Below, in pieces: positions 1 to 8,439 of a stretch of 10,633 nt of DNA. The position numbers and the translations under genes are program-made. Positions within the stretch are counted from its first letter, which is position 1. Each line of letters opens with the position of its first letter. Below the pieces are notes generated by a model. It did no database searches. It had not been told where the DNA came from and was given only the letters and a program-made list of their open reading frames with translations. This stretch comes from Phoronis ovalis (taxonomy: Eukaryota > Phoronida > Phoronidae): contig JAOXYB010061568.1 of the NCBI GenBank assembly GCA_028565635.1, positions 1 through 10,633 on the forward strand, in the 5' to 3' direction.

Positions 1-61
1 TACCATCAGCCATACTTATTGAAGATGGAGTAGAAACCATCATCCTTATTTATCGAGTGAT
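1..61. repeat. Left arm of a 61-base inverted pair
   Basis: The reverse complement of 1-61 matches 10042-10102 at 58 of 61 positions by eye. Because the match starts at base 1, the repeat may extend beyond the window. Beyond base 61 the similarity fades quickly. It may be a terminal inverted repeat of a large element or simply two copies of a dispersed repeat in opposite orientation. Confidence 0.85.
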
Positions 62-1390
62 GGAATTCGCATCGGGTAAAAGACAAAGCGTTAACTAGAT
101 GATTCGAAGGTAGATTCATAAAGACCATAGCTTGGTGGGCTTAATAGACTAGGTGACATTTAAAATGACTTTGAGAAGTGGGTCAAATGCCAATTCGAAT
201 CTTCGACATTCTTTGTGCTTAACACTTTCTTTGTCTTGCAATAACTGCTTCAGTTTTTATCCGATCAGCTTCGTATTCGATACAGGGAAAATACAGGTCA
301 ATATACAGGTCTGGTAAATTTCCAATATGGGCGACTGGTAGCCATATATGCTCCCAAGTGGGCACAATACTTTGCATGAGTTGCGGGAAAGATGCAACGT
401 CGTCTGGATGATTCGAAGGTGGATTCACTGTGGGCATAAGGGCATAACAGGCTAGGTGACATGTTAGAATGACTTTGAAAAGTGAGTCAAACGACAATTT
501 TAATCTTCAACATTTTTCGTTGTGCATAACACTTTTTTTGTGTTGCAGTAACTACTGTAATAAGTTTTTATCCGATCAGCTTTGTATTCGTTACAGTGAA
601 AGTACAGGTCAATATACAGGTCTGATAAATTTTTGAACCAGATCCAAAATGGCTGACGTGGCCATGCTTGTTTCCGATCGAGAAGGCATGTTACATTGTG
701 TCACATACTATAAAGGCAAAGCGTTAACTAGACGATTCGAAGGTGGATTCATGAAGGCCATACGTTGGGCTTAATAGGCTTGGTGACATTTTAGAACGCC
801 AATCCGAATCTTCTACATATTTAATTTTTATAACACTTTCTTTGTCTTTCAGTTACTCCTTCAGTTTTTATCCAATCAGCTTCATATTCGATACAGTGTA
901 AGTTCAGGTCAAAGTGCAGATCAAGTATAATTTGATCCGGATTATTTCCAATATGGCAGACTGACGGCCATGTTTGTTCTCGAAATTGTATGTCGCAGTA
1001 ACAACTTCAGTTTTTATCTGATCAGCTTATTATTTGATACTTGTAAATGTAGGTCAAAGTGCATGTCAGGGGTTATTTTGACTCAGATAACTTCCAAAAT
1101 GGCTGACTAGTGGCTATGTTTGTTCCTGAGGTCAGTTGTAATTTTGACCCACATCACTTTCAAGATGGCTGACTGGTGGCCATGTTTGTTCCCGAGAGGG
1201 CACATCAGGTTGCGCTGCTTACCAGAAAGACGCAGCACTGATTAGTTTATTCAAAGGTGGATTCAGCAAGAACAAAAGATGGTTGGGTGTATTATATAGG
1301 CTAGGTAGCATTTTAGGATGACAATGAAAAGTGTGTCAAACGATGATCCAAATCTTTAACATTTATTGCGTACAATACTTCGCTTTGCAT
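62..1390. repeat. Degenerate tandem array, unit about 310 bases
   Basis: The same landmarks recur in order. GATTCGAAGGTGGATTCA-like blocks lie at 101, 410, 734 and about 1248. AGGCTAGGTGACATTTTAG-like blocks lie near 147, 450, 775 and 1298. GTTTTTATCCGATCAGCTT-like blocks lie at 253, 564, 864 and 1010. ATGGCTGACTGGTGGCCATG-like blocks lie near 326, 649, 951, 1099 and 1164. The first three units are spaced about 300-325 bases apart; the last is rearranged, with the GGCTGAC block doubled at a spacing of about 66 bases. Copies differ by substitutions and small gaps, so the array is old. A 92-codon minus-strand open frame at 219-497 falls inside one copy and is not convincing as a gene. Confidence 0.8.
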
Positions 1391-2055
1391 ATGTAAAACT
1401 TAAAGCAATCACTACAAAATGTGACTATCCACCAGGGCTGCAAATCACATACAACCTAGAACATGAACAATGAAACCAATAACTTAAAATTTTTTGCTGA
1501 TGAAATGTGATGAACAATGACATAAATTTGATTCCTATACATTTTTTTTAATTTACTATGAAAACCAACTATGTGTTTATTTTGTTATAATAAATAAATC
1601 CATTCCACCTTTGTTCAGGAACATGAGATTTCTAATAGCGATAACTGTTTTGTATGAACTGCTGGCATTAATTTCCTAATGAAACTGTACTTCTAAAACA
1701 GGTATGATTCATATTCATAATATGCAATTATTTTAGCCCAAATAGTCAATTTAAGCAGGTTATGATGATTTTCATCATAGCCTTGTTATACTTTAATATT
1801 GAAATATTAGTTAGCTACGAGATTTATCATGCGTGGAACAATAACATCATGATTATATTCATGTACATATGATGTTACGTTTGTAAAAATAATTGCATGG
1901 CGTTGATTGAGCTGATTAGATAGTCAATGTTAAGTTATTACCTCATGAAATTAGGTATTTTTTATGGATGTAATTGGGAAAGTTAAGGATATACACTTGA
2001 TGTGTGTAAATACCTGCGGAGATTACCACGGAAATTATTATCAATGGTACCGTAC
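1391..2055. other. Non-coding, probably beginning of an intron of the receptor gene
   Basis: The donor GTACGG at 2050-2055 on the minus strand opens an intron that runs leftwards through this AT-rich stretch. I looked for an exon carrying the next expected strand of the domain and did not find one. Nothing else stands out apart from short imperfect hairpins such as ATGATGATTTTCATCAT around 1762-1778. Confidence 0.55.
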
Positions 2056-2217
2056 CTGACTTAAGCACTTCATCAATTTCGTTCCATCTTCCCATGGGGA
2101 TATTGTTTTATTCATGCGAGAGAATGCATACGGCGCTAACTCATGACCATCTTTTGTGTACTTGTCTAAAGCATAGGCTAATGCTAACACAGAATCAAAT
2201 GTTCTAGTGATGTACGG
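2056..2217 (-). CDS. Receptor exon G: FDSVLALAYALDK and PW motif
   Basis: This 162-base exon (54 codons, phase 0 at both ends) has the acceptor TTTTCTCTTGTAG (2218 upward) and the donor GTACGG (2050-2055). It encodes TFDSVLALAYALDKY, the long helix that carries '(Y/F)D(A/S)V' in this fold. It then encodes MNKTISPWEDGTKLM and ends KCLSQ. The PW..G..LM block points to ionotropic glutamate receptors rather than class C GPCRs. In delta and kainate receptors a cysteine lies about seven residues before the PW; here that residue is arginine. The following exon, which should begin the 'G.TG...F' strand, is not recognisable in 1-2055 and probably lies off the left end. Confidence 0.92.
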
Positions 2218-5200
2218 CTACAAGAGAAAAAGCCTGCATTCATGTTTATAGTTTAAATGGTGTAACAATTTACCCAAGGGCAGGCAATATAAAAGCGTGG
2301 AGAATTTGTTAAACATGCCTGTTTAATATCAATTCCGTATAATTCTATGGACTACAGTGATTCATATGATCGCAAGTGAGGACCGTGCGTGCGTATGTGT
2401 GTTCACCAACAGTCTCCTTACTCGATTATTGTTTATAGAAATTTATGTTTACTACCTCAAACAGTGCCAGTGATGAATTTCCCACGAGATCTGTGTAAAT
2501 AGGACCGAGAGACCCTTCTCTTGACATTGTTTGTACGCCAAGTATACCAAACGCCTCCTCATAGTTAGGATCCTAAAATATAAAGAAATGTAATTATACA
2601 CCACTTAAGAATTCATGAAGAAATTGAAACACAGGTGAGGAGAGAATTCCTGAATGATGCGGATTTATAATAATTATTATTTTTGCATGGATGGGCGACC
2701 TGCAAATGTTTTGTCTTGTTGAAAACACAGCTAAGAGGCAAGAACACAGCAGATTTTGAATTTACAACGTACAGTTAATCCATGATAAATTGCAGTAAGA
2801 TAATATATTCGATTTGTTTCTATCTAGAGAGGTGCTAGGTTTTATTTCCTATGAAGCCTTTTTGGTAAAACTTGTGTTCAAGGGAACTCTTATTCATGGG
2901 GAACTTATATATCTTGTTAAATATAGTTATATTTTCCTCGAGTTATATAATATTAAAGTAAATTCAAGTCTGCATGAAGTCATCGTGTAAAAGAATTTAC
3001 TAAAAGTTTTGGGTCAAAAGAAAACATGATTTTGTACTCAAACCAACATTTGTACTGTAATCAGCACTAAGACTTTAAAAAGAAGCATCCTGTCGAATTA
3101 ATGTTCAAGGCATGATCTGTATTCAGTGTTAATAGTATCCCAAGCGGGTTTTAAAAGCAGCACATCCCGGCAATACATCGAGTTAATGCTTATAATGCGA
3201 TGTTTCTTACCGGCGTAAACTTGGCGTCATAAATTATCCATTGATAGTTTTTGAGTAGCATACCGGTTTCCCGAGCTTGTCGCAAAATTGCTGGACGAAA
3301 GAGATGTTCCGAAATCAATATTACTACTGTTGCAGCTGTAAATACAGTATACAAGGACAATGTTTAATGACATTGCTGTAATTGTTGTGCCGAGTAACAT
3401 TAATTATGCCAAAGCTTTTCAAAAAAAGCTCTTGGAATTGGTGATCGAACTTCGACCTTTTTTGGAGCAAAAATTCGGGGCAATTTTTTTTTGAAAGTGG
3501 CTATATCCAGGAAAGAATAAAAGTGAAAACAATCCTTTGAAATTGCACGGTAGTAGAATAAAGACAGTTCAATCACATTCTATGAGCAGCGAAATGCCAT
3601 CGGCACGGGGTCGCTACCATCGAGACAAAAATACTTTTTTTAAACAGTTTTTTAACATAGAACCATTTGGCGAAAGTATGTAAGCATGACCAAAAAATAT
3701 AAATTATAATATTGTCGCATGAATCATCTAAAGATAATCCATAGCATAAAATAAAAATAAACATATGAAATGGTATATAACTTTGGAGGTCTTTCCTAAT
3801 GAGTGTCAATGAACTTGTTTTGGAAAACTGTGTATTACTTGGGCTAAATAAATTACCTTTTTTTTTTAAAAAATTGCACATTTGATCCATTTCACGAAAA
3901 ACTGTACAGTTTTAGAATTAGCTATCTACGATGTCACGTGTTGTAAGTTATTTTGGATAACTCTTCTTTATATGCCAGTTGCACTTACTTTTCGAAATGT
4001 TTAAAAGATTTTTTTCAAAATTCAATTGATTAAAGAATGACAGTTAATTTTTTAAAAGTTTAATTTCCAGCGAAATCTAAGCCTACTGGTTATTGTTATA
4101 TTTGGAGACATTTTCCGCGAAAGAAGCCGTAATAAAATTTTAAATTGCTAAAAAGGAAAACCAAAATAATTCTCAAAAGCAACATTATATACTGTAATGG
4201 ACTAAATGTGAAATAAAAGAGAAAAGGAAAAATATTGATACAGCTAAATATTAATATAATGTTTGTATTTTACTATTTACCCTTCTGCTTGATTAAAGTA
4301 AGTTGTGGAATAACTTCGATGTCAATATTATTTTCTAATGCTGTGAATGTCTCTTTAGCCAACACAATTATGGACTTCTTAATGGCGAGTTCTGCAAAAA
4401 CTTGTACTGCATTCCACGCTATAAGTATTATAATCATTTTAAACTGGATATCTAAGTACTAAACTTTCTGAACTAGGATTAAACTTATCAAAATGATAAA
4501 CATTTTACTTGGCAATGCTACCTTGCTTGTCAACATCGTATCGAACTGTCAACAGAGTAGACTATGTCTGTGACAGGAATTAAATAAAATTAAAGTTGGG
4601 TTCACAACAGGTTAAGCACACACTAGCCACCAGGCCTACATAAATATTACAACTTGTCAAACTAATCATCACTTGAATAATTTTCCCAATTTTGACGCTT
4701 AACGATCGAAAAGTAATGTTTTGTTTCGACAAAAATCACAACCACTGCACGGAACCCAAATGTGTATTCTTTAGCTGGACAGAATAAACACGGTTGTAAA
4801 ATGTAATACATTTAACAAATAGTATACATAATATCTTCATATTATTAACCAAATTATCATATTTTAAACCAGCAGAAATATATTCATAAGTAAACAACGT
4901 TTCCAAAGTAGCAATGCAATTTAACAAAATGTGAAACCGATATGGTTTTATGTAAACTGTAATAAATACACCAATTATTGTGTCGTGTTATAAGTACCAA
5001 GAGATCGATCTTTCAGTTATTGAAAATTATTCAACAATTGTCATTTCGTAACCAACTAATAGCTTTTTCCGGCATGTATTAATGACTTTCTGCCATTTTT
5101 CTTTTTAGAAACCCCAATGTATGTCTATCACAAAGACAAACAAACTTGGAATGGTTAAAATGATATTTTTTTTTTGCACAAAATAGTTTATCATGCTTAC

Positions 5201-6705
5201 CAAAAACGGTATTTGAGTAAAGAATCGCTACTTGAGTCCATCTGAAGTGTTCTATTATAGAAACTAATGCTTTCATTTGATCCTCATCTGATTGTGTCAT
5301 CTGCGGTAAAACAAGAGCGCAATGTAATGACATATTTGGATGCTTGCATATATTTTGATAATTATTTTTTATCTATGGGAGATGTAACGTCATATTTCAT
5401 TACTGTCACACCTTTTGCTACCAGAACTATGGGAGGGGGCTGTAAAGAAATGTTTAAATAAAATTAATGAACATGGTGCCATTTACATTAAAAGGCATAT
5501 ATTCACAATTCATGTAACAGAACTGCAAAAACCTGAAGTTTATGATTTGTTCTTTTTTTCCTCCTTGATATTTTTTAGTTGTGAGGTGGTATTTTTTCGG
5601 GGGTATTCTGCAAAAGGGAATAGCAAAAATCTGGTCATGCCTGCGCAAAAAATTAACTGGGAGTAAAGTACATAATAATCTCCAGTTCGTAACAGGTATA
5701 ATTTTCTTCGTGTAATCTTTGGAAAATGCCTATATATAATGATTTAGGTTACGTGACGTTACTATAGACGTGGATTGGGAAATCAATTGTGTCCTTATAC
5801 ATGAAATGCACGGGATAACAGTGAAGCATAGCACTGAGTTACAGATACGGCTCATCATGTCCTCACAATTCGTGTTTTATGTTTATAATGGTCCGGGATA
5901 ACATCTAAACTATAAACTTTGTGTTACCTTTAATAAGTACTGATAATCATTGCCTGATTCTGTCAACAAATGCGAATCTGTTGCATCATATGCAATTTGT
6001 GGAATGTGAATAGCTTCAGCCATGTAATGAGTTGCCCGCACCATGGATGATGACCTTGGGCCTACAACTGCGGCTACGCCAAGTTCCATTAAGTTGTATG
6101 CTGGACAAAAATAATTTAATTTGGTACAGATATTTGACTTTTGAAAACATCGTATTATAGCGAAACTTTTTAGTGGTTAGTAACAAAACATTATTCAGCA
6201 GCTGAAGTAATATCTCTTATTAAACTTGATTGCCCTGAATACGGCAAAATTCTGTGAGAGTAATAAAGTAGATCAATTTTTGATAAACGCTGTAAATATT
6301 ATTCCTTTAGTCGGACAGCTTCTTAAATGCACATTCTCTACCAGATGCTTGGCAGGGACTAGTATATTGCTTGTAGCTATAGCAACTTATTGTTAAATTA
6401 TACTTGTAACAGACAGAAACGCCTGCTAAAAGTACACTGCTTAAGCTATAAAAAGTATAAACGACCAATCTAAAAATTCAATAATTGCTAAATACAACTA
6501 TTTGAAAACTTGAACAGCACCGGATGATAGAAGGTTCAATTCAGCTACATACCAGATTGTATATATCGATAGGCCTCCAGCGACTCATTGTGCACGTGGA
6601 CAATATATTCCAGGTTGTGATTTGGTAGTAAATCTGTGCGGTTATTAACATATTCGACGGCTTTTTTAAACACCATTTCTGTCAAACTACATTCAAATAT
6701 TCCAC
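2056..6705 (-). CDS. Partial ionotropic-glutamate-receptor-like gene, extracellular amino-terminal domain (7 exons)
   Basis: Seven exons at 6553-6705, 5928-6100, 5201-5300, 4281-4391, 3211-3335, 2456-2572 and 2056-2217 join without a stop into about 312 codons. All internal introns are GT-AG and the codon phases match at every junction. The product reads as an ANF_receptor/LIVBP-type two-lobed domain, here probably the outward-facing amino-terminal domain of a ligand-gated glutamate receptor. Motifs in order are GGIFE, a helix ending RTDLLPN, LGVAAVVGP, a strand HFRWTQVAILYS, then GMLLKNYQWIIYD, FGILGVQT, FDSVLALAYALDK and SPWEDGTKLM. The last of these resembles the PW..G..LM block seen in delta and kainate receptors. 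Four N-glycosylation sequons (NRT, NES, NSS, NKT) fit an extracellular location. The signal peptide is missing upstream, and the ligand-binding core and pore are missing beyond the left edge. A class C GPCR, GABA-B-like or guanylyl cyclase receptor uses the same fold and is not excluded. The fold and exon structure are secure; the subfamily is inferred. Confidence 0.85.
2218..2455 (-). other. Intron between exons F and G
   Basis: This 238-base intron is the shortest of the gene. It has the donor GTAGTA, the acceptor CTCTTGTAG and phase 0. No embedded feature was seen. Confidence 0.85.
2456..2572 (-). CDS. Receptor exon F: FGILGVQT segment
   Basis: This 117-base exon (39 codons, phase 0 at both ends) sits between the acceptor TTTATATTTTAG (2573 upward) and the donor GTAGTA (2450-2455). 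It begins DPNYEEAFGILGVQT, the strand that in this fold returns to lobe 1 with a 'G..G' pattern. It then has a loop with the sequon NSS and ends SLALFE. The exon is a whole number of codons in phase 0, so skipping it would keep the frame; I see no evidence that this happens. Confidence 0.88.
2573..3210 (-). other. Intron between exons E and F
   Basis: This 638-base intron is phase 0 and AT-rich, with the donor GTAAGA and the acceptor TATATTTTAG. A short AT palindrome, ATAATAATTATTAT, lies near 2667-2680. No gene or repeat family was recognised. Confidence 0.85.
3211..3335 (-). CDS. Receptor exon E: VVILIS / GMLLKNYQWIIYD segment
   Basis: This 125-base exon has the acceptor TACTGTATTTACAG (3336 upward) and the donor GTAAGA (3205-3210). 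It enters in phase 1 and leaves in phase 0. It encodes about 42 residues: a strand ATVVILIS, a helix PAILRQARETGML, then KNYQWIIYDAKFTP. In glutamate receptor amino-terminal domains this is the strand 'ARVIVLL', the helix ending in 'A...GM', and the 'Y.WI..D' strand. The match is strong in order and spacing. Confidence 0.9.
3336..4280 (-). other. Intron between exons D and E
   Basis: This 945-base intron is phase 1 and very AT-rich, with several runs of seven or more T or A (for example 3486-3493 and 3858-3867). A 105-codon open frame on the minus strand at 3573-3890 lies wholly inside it. It has no recognisable domain, a low-complexity composition and no splice relation to the receptor exons, so I do not call it a gene. 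Confidence 0.8.
4281..4391 (-). CDS. Receptor exon D: lobe 2 helix and strand
   Basis: This 111-base exon has the acceptor AAGTTTTTGCAG (4392 upward) and the donor GTAAAT (4275-4280). It enters and leaves in phase 1. It encodes about 36 whole codons plus the completed glutamate at the junction. It begins ELAIKKSIIVLAKET, which fits the helix after the 'YS..FG' strand, and continues NNIDIEVIPQLTL, a typical strand and loop. Reading past the donor meets a stop within three codons, which supports splicing there. Its residue pattern is less distinctive than that of its neighbours, so the call rests mainly on position, phase and splice sites. Confidence 0.75.
4392..5200 (-). other. Intron between exons C and D
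   Basis: This 809-base intron is phase 1, with the donor GTAAGC at 5195-5200 and the acceptor TTTTTGCAG next to 4391. A 63-codon minus-strand open frame at 4736-4927 is isolated and featureless. No repeat was recognised. Confidence 0.8.
5201..5300 (-). CDS. Receptor exon C: crossover into lobe 2
   Basis: This 100-base exon follows the acceptor TCTTGTTTTACCGCAG (5301 upward) and ends at the donor GTAAGC (5195-5200). It enters in phase 0 and leaves in phase 1. It encodes 33 residues: MTQSDEDQMKAL, then SIIEHFRWTQVAILYSNTVF. The pattern (S/T)D..Q..A...I...W..V.I.Y is the common lobe-2 opening of receptor-family binding domains. An open frame continues upstream to an ATG at 5333, but that part is intron, because the pyrimidine-rich acceptor lies inside it and exon B joins cleanly in frame. 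Confidence 0.92.
5301..5927 (-). other. Intron between exons B and C
   Basis: This 627-base intron is phase 0, with the donor GTAACA and the acceptor TTGTTTTACCGCAG. Short open frames on both strands (5415-5666 plus, 5454-5648 minus) overlap one another and show no domain, so they are taken as chance. Confidence 0.85.
5928..6100 (-). CDS. Receptor exon B: GVAAVVGP segment
   Basis: This 173-base exon has the acceptor TTTTTGTCCAG (6101 upward) and the donor GTAACA (5922-5927). It enters in phase 1 and leaves in phase 0. The codon split with exon A becomes alanine. About 58 residues follow, beginning YNLMELGVAAVVGPRSSS. LGVAA.(V/I)GP followed by serines is a hallmark of glutamate receptor amino-terminal domains. 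The next part, HIPQIAYDATDSHLL, is the familiar strand and loop after the first-lobe helix. Vertebrate AMPA and kainate receptors usually have a cysteine five residues before the LG; here that place is tyrosine. The exon ends DYQYLLK, matching the position before the crossover to lobe 2. Confidence 0.9.
6101..6552 (-). other. Intron between exons A and B
   Basis: This 452-base intron is phase 1, with the donor GTATGT and the acceptor TTTTTGTCCAG. No embedded feature was seen. Confidence 0.85.
6553..6705 (-). CDS. Receptor exon A: first visible part of lobe 1
   Basis: This 153-base exon is bounded by the acceptor TTCATTTTTAG (6706 upward) and the donor GTATGT (6547-6552). It enters in phase 1 and leaves in phase 1. 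It encodes about 50 residues: a start-of-domain strand GIFE, the helix FKKAVEYVNNRTDLLPN, a strand NLEYIVHVH and the helix ESLEAYRYIQS. This is the usual opening order of a receptor-family ligand-binding domain. NRT and NES are possible N-glycosylation sites. The frame stays open upstream to an ATG at 6739, but that start gives no signal peptide and runs through a good acceptor, so a separate upstream signal-peptide exon is more likely. The single cysteine (FECS) is near the start of the domain. Confidence 0.85.
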
Positions 6706-6791
6706 CTAAAAATGAATCAACAAAATTTAATTTACCCATTTAGTTTATGCTTCTGCATATAAAATTAGAAGGTGCGTGTTCAGCGAACTTT

Positions 6792-6893
6792 GTGAGTGTC
6801 AGTGTGAGACTAACGGTGTGTGGTGAGTGTCAGTGTGAGACTAACGGTGTGTGGTGAGTGTCAGTGTGAGACTAACGGTGTGTGGTGAGTGTC
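6792..6893. repeat. 31-base minisatellite, 3.3 copies
   Basis: Units begin GTGAGTGTCAGTGTGAGACT at 6792, 6823 and 6854, with a partial fourth copy at 6885-6893. The three full copies appear identical, so the expansion is recent. It lies just upstream of exon A, probably in the preceding intron. On the plus strand each unit contains GTGAGT, a donor-like string, but the gene runs on the other strand. Confidence 0.95.
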
Positions 6894-7484
6894 CAACAAA
6901 TTGGGTCTGTATTAAGCGAATTTTATTAAAGATTTTATGTTACGTATTTTTGGTGTATGTTAAGTAGCCCTGACCATTTCCGCAGGCAAACCATTTTTCA
7001 AACATTGCTTTAATGACAAATAATAAAGACTGAAGAGCGATAAAACTCTATCAAATGCAATCGTCTATGACAACACTTACTTATAATAATACATTTCTTT
7101 TTAGTCATTGATTTTCATCCAAGAATTATTACCCAATATTAATGAAATATATGTATTAAGTATACGTTTATAGAGCGGTAAATTTTTCTATCCTGCCAGA
7201 GTTTATCTATAGTCCGCTATAAGCAAAGCAAGCTCCCTGGCGATATATCATGTTCAGAGTCCTGATAATAGCCCTGGTAGTCGACGATGATCCAATAAGT
7301 AGCTGATATAGTGCAATGAACCATGATGGTACTGTATCCGAAGATCCCAATTTTGCCAGATCTTTTTACTTCTTGACTTTTAGGCGAACTGTAGTTTTTG
7401 TCACTAGGTATCACAAACAAGTTAAAAAATAATATGTTGTTCCATATGGGCAATTTATTAACTAGATAGCCTTTAGCAAAAGCA
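6894..7484. other. Non-coding, probably intron or 5' flank of the receptor gene
   Basis: The exon that should precede exon A (signal peptide, ending in phase 1) was sought here and not found with confidence. A minus-strand open frame at 7217-7453 starts with a mildly hydrophobic stretch (NILFFNLFVI). It has no donor in the right phase near a place that would join exon A, so it is not called. Confidence 0.5.
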
Positions 7485-7534
7485 GGTTGCTGCTATTGGC
7501 TTTCGCGAGCGTAACATGACCTCTAAGTGACCTT

Positions 7535-8415
7535 TCAACATCATTTTTGAACTTTTCAGCAAATATTAGAAATTTATTGCTTTGACCTCAAAATTTCCCC
7601 TTGACCCTTTGATGACCTTTAAATGCATAAAAAGCTGCTTTCTGAAATTTTTATGCTATTTGTGATTTTGAACTTTTGATCTCTAGATGACCTCTTCTCA
7701 AAGGTCATCTAAACGACCATTTTATAACCTAATACCATCATTTTGGAACATTTCGAGCAATTTAAAAATTTGATATCCAACTGACCTTTTGACCACGAGG
7801 TCAACAATTATCTACCCTGGGGATGTCACACCTCAAGTACTATGTCCATAACTGTAACCGTCTTCAAGATATAACTTAGTGAAAATTGGAAGGTCATTAA
7901 ATTCGTTGAAAAGATGCCAAAAAATATTAAAAAATCAGATTTTAGTATTGAAATATTCTCAAGTCATCAAAATTACTTCCTTGTAACTTGATACCATCAT
8001 TTTTGAACATTATGAGCGATTTTAGAAATTTGACCTTCAAATGACCTGCTGACCTCCAAGGTCAACAATGGTCTAACCTAAGGATGTCACACCTCAAGTA
8101 TCATGCCCATAAATGTAAACATCTTAAAGATGTAGATTAGCGAAAACTGGAAGATCAATAAATTAATTGAAAAGATGCCAAGAAATAAAAAAATCACCAT
8201 TGATTACCGAAATATATGCTTAAAGGTCAGCAAAACTACTTTATTGCAACTCGATACCATTATTTTGGAGCATTTTAAGCAATTTTAGATATTTGACCTT
8301 TGATCCCCAAATGACCTTTCGACTTCAAGGTCAACAATGGCCTACTCTGGGGATGCTGAAGTACCGTGTCCCTAATTGTACCCGTCTTCGAGATATAGCT
8401 TGTTGAAAATTGGAA
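7535..8415. repeat. Internal tandem array, unit about 260 bases
   Basis: Landmarks recur at about 260-base spacing. ACCATCATTTTTGAACATT-like blocks lie near 7733, 7991 and 8255, with a partial one near 7540. AAGGTCAACAATGG-like blocks lie near 7797, 8057 and 8327. GGGGATGTCACACCTCAAGT-like blocks lie near 7819, 8080 and, shortened, 8350. AAGATATAACTTAGTGAAAA-like blocks lie near 7866, 8127 and 8390. Many copies of the hexamers TGACCT and AGGTCA occur throughout. The copies are well diverged. Confidence 0.8.
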
Positions 8416-8439
8416 GAAAGAAAGAAAGAAGAAAGAAAA
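8415..8439. repeat. GAAA microsatellite
   Basis: A short AGAAAGAAAGAAAGAAG-type run lies directly between the last 260-base unit and the right inverted end of the putative element. Confidence 0.9.

Noticed and set aside
219-497. 92-codon minus-strand open frame
   Set aside because: It lies inside one unit of the 310-base array, is not kept open in the other units, and shows no domain.
62-1390. CRISPR-like array
   Set aside because: The units are long, diverged and contiguous, without short identical repeats and unique spacers, and the genome is animal.
3573-3890. 105-codon minus-strand open frame, the longest single frame in the window
   Set aside because: It is entirely within an intron of the receptor gene, is rich in F, I and K as expected from AT-rich DNA, and has no recognisable domain.
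4235-4462. 75-codon plus-strand open frame
   Set aside because: It is the antisense shadow of receptor exon D and its surrounding intron.
6706-6739. ATG at 6739 as the start of the receptor
   Set aside because: It would give an intracellular-type start without a signal peptide, and the stretch ends in a good acceptor at the exact place where the conserved domain begins.
7217-7453. Minus-strand frame considered as the missing signal-peptide exon
   Set aside because: The hydrophobic stretch is short, and no donor in phase 1 near a sensible end could be found to join exon A.
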